Positions 1 through 5,799 of a stretch of DNA of 5,799 bases are shown here, one piece after another. Source of the stretch: Pontiella desulfatans. GTDB taxonomy: Bacteria; Verrucomicrobiota; Kiritimatiellia; Kiritimatiellales; Pontiellaceae. The notes beneath the pieces are model-generated. The model made no database searches and was not told the origin of the DNA. It saw only the letters and a program-made list of their open reading frames with translations. Both the position numbers and the translations under genes were made by a program. The stretch is taken from the NCBI GenBank assembly GCA_029287275.1, contig JARFRL010000124.1, positions 1-5,799 of the forward strand, read 5' to 3'. Numbering within the stretch: position 1 is the stretch's first letter; every line of letters starts with the position of its first letter.

Positions 1-1088
1 AAATCGCCCGTACGACGCTTACGTCCAAGATAAGCCTCTTTACCATGCTCCTCATTGGTTCCGATGCAAACCTCCTCCATCTCACCGTTCTCATTAAGCT
101 TGTCGCACAACGCCAACCAACCGCGCCGCGCGGCGGGGCCATACGTCTCGGCATCGAGCCAGCCGTTTTTAACGCCCATAATATAAGAATAGGTGAACAT
201 GCCGGTGCAGGAGGTTTCTTCCCAGGCTTCGGGGTCGTCCAGCAGTTGACGCCACAGTCCGCTCTCGGCCTGCAAGGGCAACAGTCCCGCCATCAGGTTT
301 TTGTAGTAACCTAGAATGTCGTCGTAAAGCGGATGCTCCTCTTCGAGTGTCGTCAATGCTTCGGTCAGACCGGCCGCCACCCAGCCGACCCCGCGGCCCC
401 AGTAAAACGGAACATTTTCGGTGTGCGGCAACAGCCCGTTGTCATGTTGCAGCTCGCTACAGTAAGCATGCAAGAGAAGAGCCGCGTTGTTGACATGCGT
501 CTGATCGCCGGTGACGCGGGTCGCCAACGCGTCCACGGAGGCGATCATATAGGCATCATCAATCCACCAGCGCGCCTGCCAAGTCAGACCGTCTGCCGGA
601 TTCGGATCCTTCCACTGCTCATTGACCATTTCCATGCCCAGATTGTAAAAACGCTTATCCCCGCGCAACCGGTACAGCTCTAGAGGAACCAGCGCGAACA
701 CGGTGAAGTCGCCGTGAAATCCCCGCGGAATATACAAAGAATCATTTTCATCAACAATCGGACGATAGCGAAGCTCCAGGCGCAGCAGGAGATCACGATC
801 ATCGGTGAGATCCGAAAACTTCAACGCGCCATAGGCCGTGACGATCTCCGCGTAATGAATAGAGCCCGGTTTTTCATTTCTCAGAAACGTGGTCAGCATG
901 TGCTTGCGGCCGAGCAGGTTTTCGGTGACGCGCAGACCGATCTCTTCCGGGGTTTTACCGGCGGGGAAGCTCGTTAAATCGGAGTCCGCCTTTTTAGCGT
1001 TCGCCATCATCGCGCCGTTCACGAGAGTTATCCCCGCGATTAAACAGATCCAATATTTTTTATTCTTCATTGTGGTCAGTGTTTTCAT
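1..1088 (-). CDS. GH105/GH88-type unsaturated uronyl hydrolase, exported (3' end cut by window)
   Basis: The reading frame is open from an ATG at 1088 to the window edge (362 complete codons), so the C-terminus is missing. Residues 1-31 look like a signal peptide: a lysine-containing start, a hydrophobic stretch (YWICLIAGITLV) and a likely cut after ANA. The mature part resembles the (alpha/alpha)6-barrel family GH105/GH88. It has WWIDDAYM (residues 175-182, with the likely catalytic Asp at 177 or 178), DVPFFWGRGNGW-like VPFYWGRGVGW (226-236), LWRQLLDDPEAWEETS (278-293), SCTGMF and KNGWLD. Family members end shortly after a TGD-x-HGQAP-type motif; here the window stops exactly at TGD, so perhaps 20-30 residues are lost. 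Known enzymes of this family hydrolyse the 4,5-unsaturated uronic acid from the non-reducing end of lyase products such as rhamnogalacturonan, ulvan or similar oligosaccharides. It lies 29 bases after the sulfatase stop, so the two are probably cotranscribed. Substrate is not determined; family assignment is by motif recall. Confidence 0.88.
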   Translation of the reverse strand, partial: MKTLTTMKNKKYWICLIAGITLVNGAMMANAKKADSDLTSFPAGKTPEEIGLRVTENLLGRKHMLTTFLRNEKPGSIHYAEIVTAYGALKFSDLTDDRDLLLRLELRYRPIVDENDSLYIPRGFHGDFTVFALVPLELYRLRGDKRFYNLGMEMVNEQWKDPNPADGLTWQARWWIDDAYMIASVDALATRVTGDQTHVNNAALLLHAYCSELQHDNGLLPHTENVPFYWGRGVGWVAAGLTEALTTLEEEHPLYDDILGYYKNLMAGLLPLQAESGLWRQLLDDPEAWEETSCTGMFTYSYIMGVKNGWLDAETYGPAARRGWLALCDKLNENGEMEEVCIGTNEEHGKEAYLGRKRRTGD

Positions 1089-1092
1089 TTTT

Positions 1093-1097
1093 TCCTC
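1093..1097 (-). promoter_or_regulatory. Ribosome binding site that sets the hydrolase start at 1088
   Basis: On the minus strand GAGGA lies 4 bases before the ATG at 1088. A second in-frame ATG, 6 codons later at 1070, has no Shine-Dalgarno sequence in front of it. The upstream start is therefore preferred; it only lengthens the n-region of the signal peptide (MKTLTTMKNKK). Confidence 0.65.
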
Positions 1098-1117
1098 GCG
1101 TTTTGATATCCGAAACT

Positions 1118-2608
1118 CTACTTCCGTTCTGACGCGGCCATTTCCCTGGCTTTCACCAGGCGGCCTCTCATCTCTTCAAGCGTATTTTCACGCTCCGCCG
1201 ACTTCGCTAGATTCTTAAGCTCTTCTGGATCGTTCTTCAAATCATAGAACTCTTCCGATCCGTCGTGCCACAGGACATAACGCCAGCGGTCCGTTTGAAC
1301 CGTCCGCCCCAGTTGCGCTTCACCCGCGCCGCGCCGGACAACGGTATAGGTTGAATCCCTGACGGTTGCTTCAGGATCTTTTAAAATCGGTGTAATACTC
1401 TTTCCCTGAAGATCGGCCGGAGCCTCAAACCCGCATAATTCCGAAAGCGTTGGATAGATATCCACCAGTTCAACCAGACTCTGGCTGACGCTTCCCGGCT
1501 TCGTCATCCCGGGCACGCGGACGATCATTGGAACTCGGGTACCCATATCCCACAGGAACACCTTGCCCCACATGAACTTTTCACCCAGCAGATAACCGTG
1601 GTCTGAAATCAGAACAACAATGGTGTCATCCCAAAGGCCTTCACTTTTCAACGCGTCAAAGATCAGGCCGACCTGAGCGTCAATAAACGAGATGCACGCG
1701 TGATAAGCCTGCGTGTAATTCCTTCGGAGCGGATCGTTTTCAACGCCGAATTCAAAATCATATCCCTTGTAACGAGCGGTCTGGGCCATCTTCGGAGCCT
1801 GATCCCAATAACTTAACGATGCCGGCTCACAAACCAGATCCTCTTTGGGATAGATGTCGAAATAAGCATCCGGCGCAAGGAAAGGCCCGTGCGGTTTATG
1901 AATACCGCAGGCCATGAAAAAGGGCTTGTCGCCTTGCGCGTTGTTCTTGAGCCAGGAAACAATCTGACGCGCGTTTTTGCCATCCTTGTGCTGATCATCC
2001 CGCAGCCCCGTCGGGCCGTATCCCGGCTTCTGATTCGCGGTCTGGGGAGCGATCGTCAGACAGAACTCTTTCCACGCTTTCGCTGTTTTTTTTGAGCTGT
2101 CGATTTTGCCGTGCTCTTTTTCCCACCGCTCACGAATTGGAGTCACCATCGGCAATTCATCATTCTCAAAGAAATGGCGTTCATTCCACGCGACATCACC
2201 GTGATCCATTTTATCGTTGTGATAAATTTTGCCGACGCCTCCCGTCCAATAGCCGTTTTCTTTAAACAGGTGAGGCATCGTTATCGTACCGGGGCGGACT
2301 TCGCGGATATCCGTGGAATTATCCAGAATTCCGGTTGATTCCGGATACAGACCGGAGAGGAACGACGCCCGTGAAGGACCACAGACCGGATATTGACAAT
2401 ACGCGCGCTGTAACGTCATCCCCTCTTCCGCGAGTCGATCCAGCGTCGGTGTTGAAATATGCTCGTACCCCGATGGTCCGACGCGCGTATTCAGATCGTC
2501 GAACACGATAAACAGCACATTCGGTTGTTTCGCGCAGACTTGGCCAACGAGCTGCGACAAAGCCAGCGTCACACCGGCAACGATTGCGTTTCTCAACCTA
2601 TTTTTCAT
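1118..2608 (-). CDS. Exported type I sulfatase, iduronate-2-sulfatase-like
   Basis: A complete 496-residue protein of the alkaline-phosphatase-fold sulfatase family (S1), closest in style to iduronate-2-sulfatase-like enzymes. Residues 1-26 form a signal peptide ending in VCA before KQPNVLFIVFDDLN. The metal-binding pair is D37-D38. The signature C-x-P-S-R is CGPSR at 76-80, so Cys76 is the residue oxidised to formylglycine by a maturation enzyme encoded elsewhere. Other active-site motifs are GKIYH (126-130), HKPHGPF (237-243), SDHG (335-338, calcium ligands) and WGK (347-349). The C-terminal subdomain has the usual YDLKNDPEELKNLA segment. It should hydrolyse a sulfate ester of a carbohydrate in the periplasm or outside the cell. 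AAGGA at 2618-2622, 9 bases upstream, supports the ATG at 2608. The hydrolase follows 29 bases downstream. The exact sugar and position are unknown; an S1_7-like subfamily is my guess, from memory of related sequences. Confidence 0.95.
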   Translation of the reverse strand: MKNRLRNAIVAGVTLALSQLVGQVCAKQPNVLFIVFDDLNTRVGPSGYEHISTPTLDRLAEEGMTLQRAYCQYPVCGPSRASFLSGLYPESTGILDNSTDIREVRPGTITMPHLFKENGYWTGGVGKIYHNDKMDHGDVAWNERHFFENDELPMVTPIRERWEKEHGKIDSSKKTAKAWKEFCLTIAPQTANQKPGYGPTGLRDDQHKDGKNARQIVSWLKNNAQGDKPFFMACGIHKPHGPFLAPDAYFDIYPKEDLVCEPASLSYWDQAPKMAQTARYKGYDFEFGVENDPLRRNYTQAYHACISFIDAQVGLIFDALKSEGLWDDTIVVLISDHGYLLGEKFMWGKVFLWDMGTRVPMIVRVPGMTKPGSVSQSLVELVDIYPTLSELCGFEAPADLQGKSITPILKDPEATVRDSTYTVVRRGAGEAQLGRTVQTDRWRYVLWHDGSEEFYDLKNDPEELKNLAKSAERENTLEEMRGRLVKAREMAASERK

Positions 2609-2617
2609 CTTCCCACA

Positions 2618-2622
2618 TCCTT
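2618..2622 (-). promoter_or_regulatory. Ribosome binding site of the sulfatase gene
   Basis: AAGGA on the minus strand, 9 bases before the ATG at 2608, directly after two tandem TAA triplets in the sulfatase frame. These stops exclude an N-terminal extension of the sulfatase. Confidence 0.55.
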
Positions 2623-2706
2623 ATTATTTCTGTTCGTATCGCAACGTATTCCGTTTCTCAGCGATCACTCCGCGCGGTCGCCTGACCACCGGTTCATGCT
2701 CATCAT

Positions 2707-2880
2707 TCAGGTCGCGGTATCCGCCTCTTCGCAAGGCGTCTCACTCCCGCTCACGACCAGTCCACCTTCCGCGCCGGTGAGTTCGATGACTTTCCCGAAG
2801 TAGATTCCATGGGTTCCATTGCCGCGGCGGATCCGAGAACGCCCGATTCGGTTAGTGACTATAGCGGTTTTATTCTTCAT
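2707..2880 (-). CDS. Small hypothetical protein, 57 residues
   Basis: An ATG-to-TGA frame of 57 residues beginning MKNKTAIVTNRIGRSRIRRG. I do not recognise it. GGAG lies 8 bases before the ATG, and the ATG overlaps the TGA of the open stretch upstream as ATGA, the arrangement of translationally coupled genes. The first half is basic (several Arg), the second half acidic with a GIYFGKVIELTGAEGG segment and one Cys at residue 50. There is no clear signal peptide or membrane segment. The first 12 bases match those of the hydrolase gene's internal ATG at 1070, so it could be the 5' end of a lost exported protein fused to other sequence. The sulfatase starts 98 bases downstream. It may be real, a remnant, or a chance frame; the good ribosome binding site is the main support. 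Confidence 0.35.
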   Translation of the reverse strand: MKNKTAIVTNRIGRSRIRRGNGTHGIYFGKVIELTGAEGGLVVSGSETPCEEADTAT

Positions 2881-3044
2881 TCAGTTTGCTCCGCGAAACG
2901 CTTAGCCCCGCATCCACCACGCAATTCGCTTTGCATAATGTATGATACTTTCTCATAAAACGGCTCGTCATGGACCGCCAAAACATGATCACTCCGCGCC
3001 AAAACCCTATTTTTCCGTTGGAAACCGTATAAACATGATTTCCA
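2877..3044 (-). pseudogene. Possible decayed C-terminus of a Y1 (IS200-like/REP-associated) transposase
   Basis: A 55-codon open stretch with no suitable start codon, bounded by TGA at 3045-3047 and ending in TGA at 2877-2879. It reads SDHVLAVHDEPFYEKVSYIM followed by QSELRGG. Transposases of the Y1 family related to REP elements commonly end with a segment of the form DHVLR-x-DE-x(3)-EK-x-x-YI-x-x-NPVRAGL. The present QSELRGG can be derived from QNPVRAGL-like codons by one or two base changes each, with the spacing kept. The same frame continues upstream to 3102 with two in-frame stops (3045-3047 and 3102-3104). The N-terminal HUH motif and the catalytic tyrosine helix are not found, so at most a fragment remains. 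The assignment rests on remembered family consensus. Confidence 0.35.
2942..2971 (-). promoter_or_regulatory. Weak sigma-70-like promoter candidate before the small ORF
   Basis: On the minus strand ATGACG (2966-2971, 4 of 6 matches to the -35 consensus) is followed after 18 bases by TATCAT (2942-2947, 5 of 6 matches to the -10 consensus). It would start transcription about 55 bases before the small ORF and could also serve the sulfatase and hydrolase. It lies inside the transposase-like relic, and such matches arise often by chance. Confidence 0.2.
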
Positions 3045-3071
3045 TCACCACTCATTAACATAGAACGGGTA

Positions 3072-3103
3072 AAACGCGCACGGACCTCGCGGGACGCGCG
3101 TTT
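3072..3103. repeat. Perfect 8-bp inverted repeat with 16-base loop
   Basis: AAACGCGC at 3072-3079 is exactly complementary to GCGCGTTT at 3096-3103, with ACGGACCTCGCGGGAC between them. As RNA it forms a GC-rich hairpin flanked by short A and T runs on either strand. It lies about 90 bases after the regulator stop. It could be a weak bidirectional terminator, or a palindrome of the kind found at REP/Y1 transposase elements, which the neighbouring relic would suit. The T run after the stem is only four bases on the minus strand, so termination efficiency is doubtful. Confidence 0.5.
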
Positions 3104-3106
3104 AGC

Positions 3107-3117
3107 GACCTGACCCC
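3107..3117 (-). repeat. GGGGTCAGGTC motif, possible mobile-element-associated repeat
   Basis: Minus strand reads TTTATGGGGTCAGGTC just before the hairpin. I recall the core GGGGTCAGGTC recurring next to Y1/REP-associated transposase genes in many genomes. It appears once in this window, so repetition cannot be shown here. It lies about 60 bases upstream of the transposase-like relic, in the orientation expected if this were the element's 5' flank. Confidence 0.3.
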
Positions 3118-3190
3118 ATAAACTTGGCCGGTTCTTTCGCGCCTTGCATCTCCCACCAATTAAAAAAACGGGCGATGAAGACCGGTCGGC

Positions 3191-3973
3191 TTATTTCGCT
3201 TGTCGGGTGGTTCTATATTGAGAAGGACTTTGTTTGTAGAATTGTCGGAACAGTCTCGCGAAATTGCCGGAATCGCCGCACCCGATACGGTATGTGATTT
3301 CGGTCACGCTTAGCGTCGAGTTCGCCAGCAATCTCGCCGCTTCAGACATTCGAATTTCAGCGATAAAGCGCGCCGGACTTCGGTCCACCACCGCCTTGAG
3401 TTTGCGTTGAAGGCTGCGCAGACTCATCCCCAGAAGTTTCGCGAAATCCTCCGGGCTGAATTCATAATCCAACATATGCTCTTTAACCACGCGCAACGCG
3501 GAATTCATGAATTCCCGCTCAACGGCATCTTCAGCGAGCTTGGCTCCATTGATATCAAATTCGAGAATGAATTTTTCCCGCAGCAAACTGCGTGTCTTCA
3601 GCAGGTTTTTAACGCGGGACTCGAGCAACTCCATATGAAACGGCTTTGTGATGTAATCATCGGCACCCAGATCAAATCCCTCGATTTGGCTTTCCACGGA
3701 GTCTTTCGCCGTCAACATAATGATCGGGATGTGTGAAGTCCGCATATTGGTTTTAAGTTCCCGCGCAAGCTCAAAACCATTCATCAGCGGCATCATGATG
3801 TCTGTAACGATGAGGTCGGGCATATACTCCAAGGCTTTAGCAAGCCCTTCATGGCCGTTTTCCGCCGTCAGGACCTCATACTCTTCATTGAGACCCAGCG
3901 TGAGATAGTCAAGCATGTCCGCTTCATCTTCGACAATCAGTAGACTGTTTTTTTCCTCAGACCCGCGCGCCAT
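3191..3973 (-). CDS. Response regulator with AraC-type DNA-binding domain
   Basis: A 260-residue cytoplasmic transcription factor. The receiver domain covers about residues 10-125: acidic pair E15/D16, phospho-acceptor D58 in LIVTDIMMP, T88 in MLTAK, and K110 in ITKPF, so all key residues are present. A linker (VKNLLKTRSLLREKF) leads to an AraC/XylS double helix-turn-helix at about 155-256: first FSPEDFAKLLGMSLRSLQRK, second SVTEITYRIGCGDSGNFARL followed by FRQFYKQSPSQYR. The layout is that of the C-terminal half of hybrid two-component systems which control polysaccharide loci, but here it is a separate protein. The start at 3973 is chosen because AAGGAG ends 4 bases before it. The frame continues open upstream to 4096, but that part overlaps the kinase and does not look like receiver sequence. 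The kinase gene ends 10 bases before this start. The likely targets are the sulfatase and hydrolase genes downstream (inference). Confidence 0.95.
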   Translation of the reverse strand: MARGSEEKNSLLIVEDEADMLDYLTLGLNEEYEVLTAENGHEGLAKALEYMPDLIVTDIMMPLMNGFELARELKTNMRTSHIPIIMLTAKDSVESQIEGFDLGADDYITKPFHMELLESRVKNLLKTRSLLREKFILEFDINGAKLAEDAVEREFMNSALRVVKEHMLDYEFSPEDFAKLLGMSLRSLQRKLKAVVDRSPARFIAEIRMSEAARLLANSTLSVTEITYRIGCGDSGNFARLFRQFYKQSPSQYRTTRQAK

Positions 3974-3977
3974 AAGA

Positions 3978-3983
3978 CTCCTT
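3978..3983 (-). promoter_or_regulatory. Ribosome binding site of the regulator, abutting the kinase stop
   Basis: AAGGAG directly follows the kinase stop codon TAG (3984-3986) and precedes the regulator ATG by 4 bases. It fixes the regulator start at 3973. Ribosomes ending the kinase would cover this site, so translation of the two is probably coupled. Confidence 0.75.
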
Positions 3984-5799
3984 CTATTCCGACTCCGGAT
4001 TATTATTCGGAAGCAACACGGTAAAACGGCTTCCAGGATGTTCGCGATTATTACTCGCGGGACTTTCAACACGAATTTCTCCACCCCAAAGGTCAACCAG
4101 CTCTTTGGTTAGATTAAGCCCGATCCCCGATCCGTCCACAATGGATTCTTCCGGAATCCGATAGAAACGGTCGAAAATGCGCCCCAGATGTTCCGGGTCG
4201 ATGCCCAAACCGGTATCCTCAACCTCGATGGACAGAAATCCTTGGCCTTTCATACCATTAACCAAAGCCAGCCTGACAGAAACCATCCCTCCCGCCGGCG
4301 TGTATTTGATGGCGTTATTCACCAGATTTTGGAGGATTTTCTTCAGTTTATCCGGGTCGAACCACTCCTCACCAAGCCCGTCAGCCTTAAAATCAAGCGT
4401 CACGTCACGCATCCGCGCCATGGGCCGCAACATCTCGATCACATCGCTTGCCTGCGTGACAATAGCGCCCTTGATCAGCTCCAGTTGGCTTTCCCCTTGC
4501 TCGAGCTTCTGGAAATCCAGCAGCTGCGACACCAAGGTGGAAACGCGTTCGGAATTACGAAGCGCGATAGCGAGCAGTCGCTTGTTTTTTTCGCTCTGCT
4601 CGTTTCGTAATACTTGTCGCAAAGGTCCAGCCATCAGGGTGAGCGGGGTGTTGAGCTCGTGCGAGATATTGGTAAAGAAACTCGTTTTCATTCGATCGAT
4701 TTCCGCGAGATGCGTGGCGCGGTCTTTCAGTCGTTTCTCATGAAAACTGATGAGCATCCAGATAAAGCCCGTCGCCCCGCCGACGATCACCAGTACCATG
4801 ACGACAAACCAGGGACGCATCCAAATTGGCGCCTCCACGGTGAACGCGATCTGGGCCGGCGTCGGATCCACGTTGAAGGCCAGGTCCCGCGCGCGGACCT
4901 CAAGGAGGTGACGCCCGGGGTCCAAATTTAAAAACGTTTTACTGGTTTCACGCGAGAATTCCGACCAATCGCCAGTATTGAGTCGCCAAGAATACCGCAG
5001 TTTTTCACTGGGGGTTTTACCCCATGGGTCCCGCGCGGCCCATTCGACATGACTGTTGCCTGGCTGTGACACGCGCTCCAGATATTGGGTAATTCGTGTG
5101 TCAGGAGGATCTTTTTCCGGGCGATGCCGAATGGTGCGCAACACCCCCAACCCTCCGTCAAGGTTCATCGCCTTCTTCGTTTCATTACGGCAATAACCGA
5201 ACCAGATCGCTCCGTCGCGAGATTCGCTAACACCACTCCATCGACTGGACATGCCGAACGCCTCTGAATAGACCTGTGGCGTCCAGATTGTTCCGTCAAA
5301 CCGGCTGATCCCTTTATCTGAAGCCGCCATGATCGTTCCATCACTCAGAGGCAGCAGATCGGAAATTTTCTGGGTGATAGGCGCGTCGCCAACAGCTGAT
5401 TCTTCCCAGCGCCCATCCTGAAACCGATAGATGCCGAAATGCTCTTTGGCCGCCCAGAGGACTCCATCCTGATCCGTCACCAAATCGACCGTATTATCCC
5501 TTGGGAACGGCATCACGTTACGGCTGGGTTCAGCGCCATTGTCCACCGCGTGAATCATGGTCGAACCGATCCAAAGCGTGCGGTCTCTGGTTTGAGTCAG
5601 CGCGAGAACATAATAGGGAAACTCCGGCCGCCCATGTCGCGACAGCAATCGTATGGCTCCGTTTTCATCCACCCCGTACCGGAGCGCTCCGCCCATGGAT
5701 GATGGCTCCCCTCTGCCCCCCGCGCCTAACCATATCGTTCCATCCATGGCCTCATACACCGACTTGGCCTCTATCCGTTGAGCAAATTCGGAATGTACC
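3984..5799 (-). CDS. Membrane sensor histidine kinase, propeller/Y_Y_Y sensor type (5' end outside window)
   Basis: The frame is open to the window edge (604 complete codons seen), so the N-terminus with its signal peptide and more sensor sequence is missing. Numbers count from the first full codon, at 5798. Residues 1-230 carry about five propeller-like repeats of the form DGTIWLG (DRTLWIG, DGVLWAA, DGTIMAA, DGAIWFG). Residues 257-321 match a Y_Y_Y domain (LRYSWRL, W-S-x-F, NLDPGRHLLEVRARD, DPTPAQIAFTV). One transmembrane helix follows at about 329-351. The HisKA domain has ISHELNTPL with the phosphorylated His380. The ATPase domain has the N box (NLVNNAIKYTPAG, near 491-503), DTGLGI (528-533), FDRFYR and GSGIGLNL (556-563), so the kinase looks active. 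There is no fused receiver: the protein ends in NNNPESE soon after the ATPase core. It likely senses a polysaccharide fragment outside the cytoplasmic membrane and phosphorylates the regulator encoded 10 bases downstream. The ligand is unknown. Confidence 0.95.
   Translation of the reverse strand, partial: VHSEFAQRIEAKSVYEAMDGTIWLGAGGRGEPSSMGGALRYGVDENGAIRLLSRHGRPEFPYYVLALTQTRDRTLWIGSTMIHAVDNGAEPSRNVMPFPRDNTVDLVTDQDGVLWAAKEHFGIYRFQDGRWEESAVGDAPITQKISDLLPLSDGTIMAASDKGISRFDGTIWTPQVYSEAFGMSSRWSGVSESRDGAIWFGYCRNETKKAMNLDGGLGVLRTIRHRPEKDPPDTRITQYLERVSQPGNSHVEWAARDPWGKTPSEKLRYSWRLNTGDWSEFSRETSKTFLNLDPGRHLLEVRARDLAFNVDPTPAQIAFTVEAPIWMRPWFVVMVLVIVGGATGFIWMLISFHEKRLKDRATHLAEIDRMKTSFFTNISHELNTPLTLMAGPLRQVLRNEQSEKNKRLLAIALRNSERVSTLVSQLLDFQKLEQGESQLELIKGAIVTQASDVIEMLRPMARMRDVTLDFKADGLGEEWFDPDKLKKILQNLVNNAIKYTPAGGMVSVRLALVNGMKGQGFLSIEVEDTGLGIDPEHLGRIFDRFYRIPEESIVDGSGIGLNLTKELVDLWGGEIRVESPASNNREHPGSRFTVLLPNNNPESE

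Larger units (their letters stand above)
2609..3190. other. Gap between regulator and sulfatase with no large gene
   Basis: No convincing gene longer than 60 codons fills this stretch on either strand. It contains, in minus-strand order, a T7 run (3162-3168), a GGGGTCAGGTC motif, an 8-bp inverted repeat, a frame interrupted by stops that resembles a transposase end, a weak promoter-like pair, and a 57-codon ORF. From 2631 to 2706 I see only the sulfatase leader: no strong promoter and no riboswitch-like structure. The stretch looks like a spacer disturbed by mobile-element debris. Confidence 0.6.

Noticed and set aside
45..683. Plus-strand frames opposite the hydrolase
   Set aside because: The minus-strand frame over the same bases encodes a recognisable GH105-type protein; these frames show no domain and are shadows.
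2632..2706. Short open stretch ending in TAATAA before the sulfatase (contains RRGGYRDLNDEHEP)
   Set aside because: It follows an in-frame TGA, has no start codon or ribosome binding site, and I recognise no family. It is probably chance.
2459..2803. Plus-strand 114-codon frame across the sulfatase 5' end
   Set aside because: It is antisense to the sulfatase start and the small ORF, has no convincing ribosome binding site, and has low-complexity Ser/Pro composition at its end.
2870..3061. Minus-strand 63-codon frame beginning MLMSGDGNHVYTV
   Set aside because: It has no ribosome binding site, overlaps the transposase-like frame and the small ORF, and its composition (rich in Met, Arg, Trp, Cys) is not that of a normal protein. 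NHVYTV faintly recalls the NHVH of Y1 transposases, but the distance to the C-terminal segment is far too short.
3162..3187. T7 run after the regulator stop as an intrinsic terminator
   Set aside because: The minus strand has seven T at 3162-3168, but the bases before it pair only in a 3-bp stem; GACCGGTC at 3180-3187 is a palindrome without a loop. No proper terminator hairpin is seen.
3974..4096. Upstream extension of the regulator by 41 codons
   Set aside because: It overlaps the kinase C-terminus, lacks a ribosome binding site at the upstream ATG, and adds sequence not seen in receiver proteins, whereas 3973 has AAGGAG at good spacing.
4177..4743. Plus-strand 188-codon frame opposite the kinase
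   Set aside because: It lies wholly antisense to the HisKA and ATPase coding region, is very rich in Ser and Arg, and has no family features. It is a shadow of the kinase gene.
5757..5759. GTG at 5759 as the start of the kinase
   Set aside because: The frame stays open to the window edge (VHSEFAQRIEAKS precedes it), and a sensor of this type needs an N-terminal signal and more propeller repeats. The true start is outside the window.

Overview
This 5.8-kb window holds one strand of genes: everything convincing is on the minus strand. In transcription order (high to low coordinates) it reads: a membrane sensor histidine kinase whose 5' end lies beyond the window (3984-5799), a response regulator with an AraC-type DNA-binding domain (3191-3973), a roughly 580-base accessory gap, an exported formylglycine-type sulfatase (1118-2608), and an exported GH105/GH88-type unsaturated-uronyl hydrolase whose last residues run off the window (1-1088).

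The picture is a carbohydrate-utilisation locus of a Gram-negative polysaccharide degrader. Sulfatase plus unsaturated-uronyl hydrolase next to a sensor with propeller-like repeats and a Y_Y_Y domain fits members of the PVC group (Kiritimatiellota, Lentisphaerota, Verrucomicrobiota, Planctomycetota), and less well Bacteroidota, where the sensor and regulator are usually fused. No rRNA or marker gene is present, so the phylum is an inference from gene style only.

How the genes may work together (inference): the sensor detects a polysaccharide breakdown product outside the cytoplasm and phosphorylates the adjacent regulator, which would activate the sulfatase and hydrolase genes downstream. The sulfatase removes sulfate esters. 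The GH105-type enzyme removes the 4,5-unsaturated uronic acid left on oligosaccharide ends by polysaccharide lyases. A sulfated, uronate-containing polymer such as ulvan or a glycosaminoglycan is the natural guess; the sequence does not decide which.

The gap 2609-3190 is the least ordinary part. It holds an 8-bp perfect inverted repeat, a GGGGTCAGGTC motif, an open stretch interrupted by stops that resembles a decayed C-terminus of a Y1 (IS200-like/REP-associated) transposase, and a 57-codon ORF with a Shine-Dalgarno sequence whose start overlaps the relic's stop as ATGA. I see no clear previously undescribed system; the regulator/sensor split and this gap are what deserve a second look.
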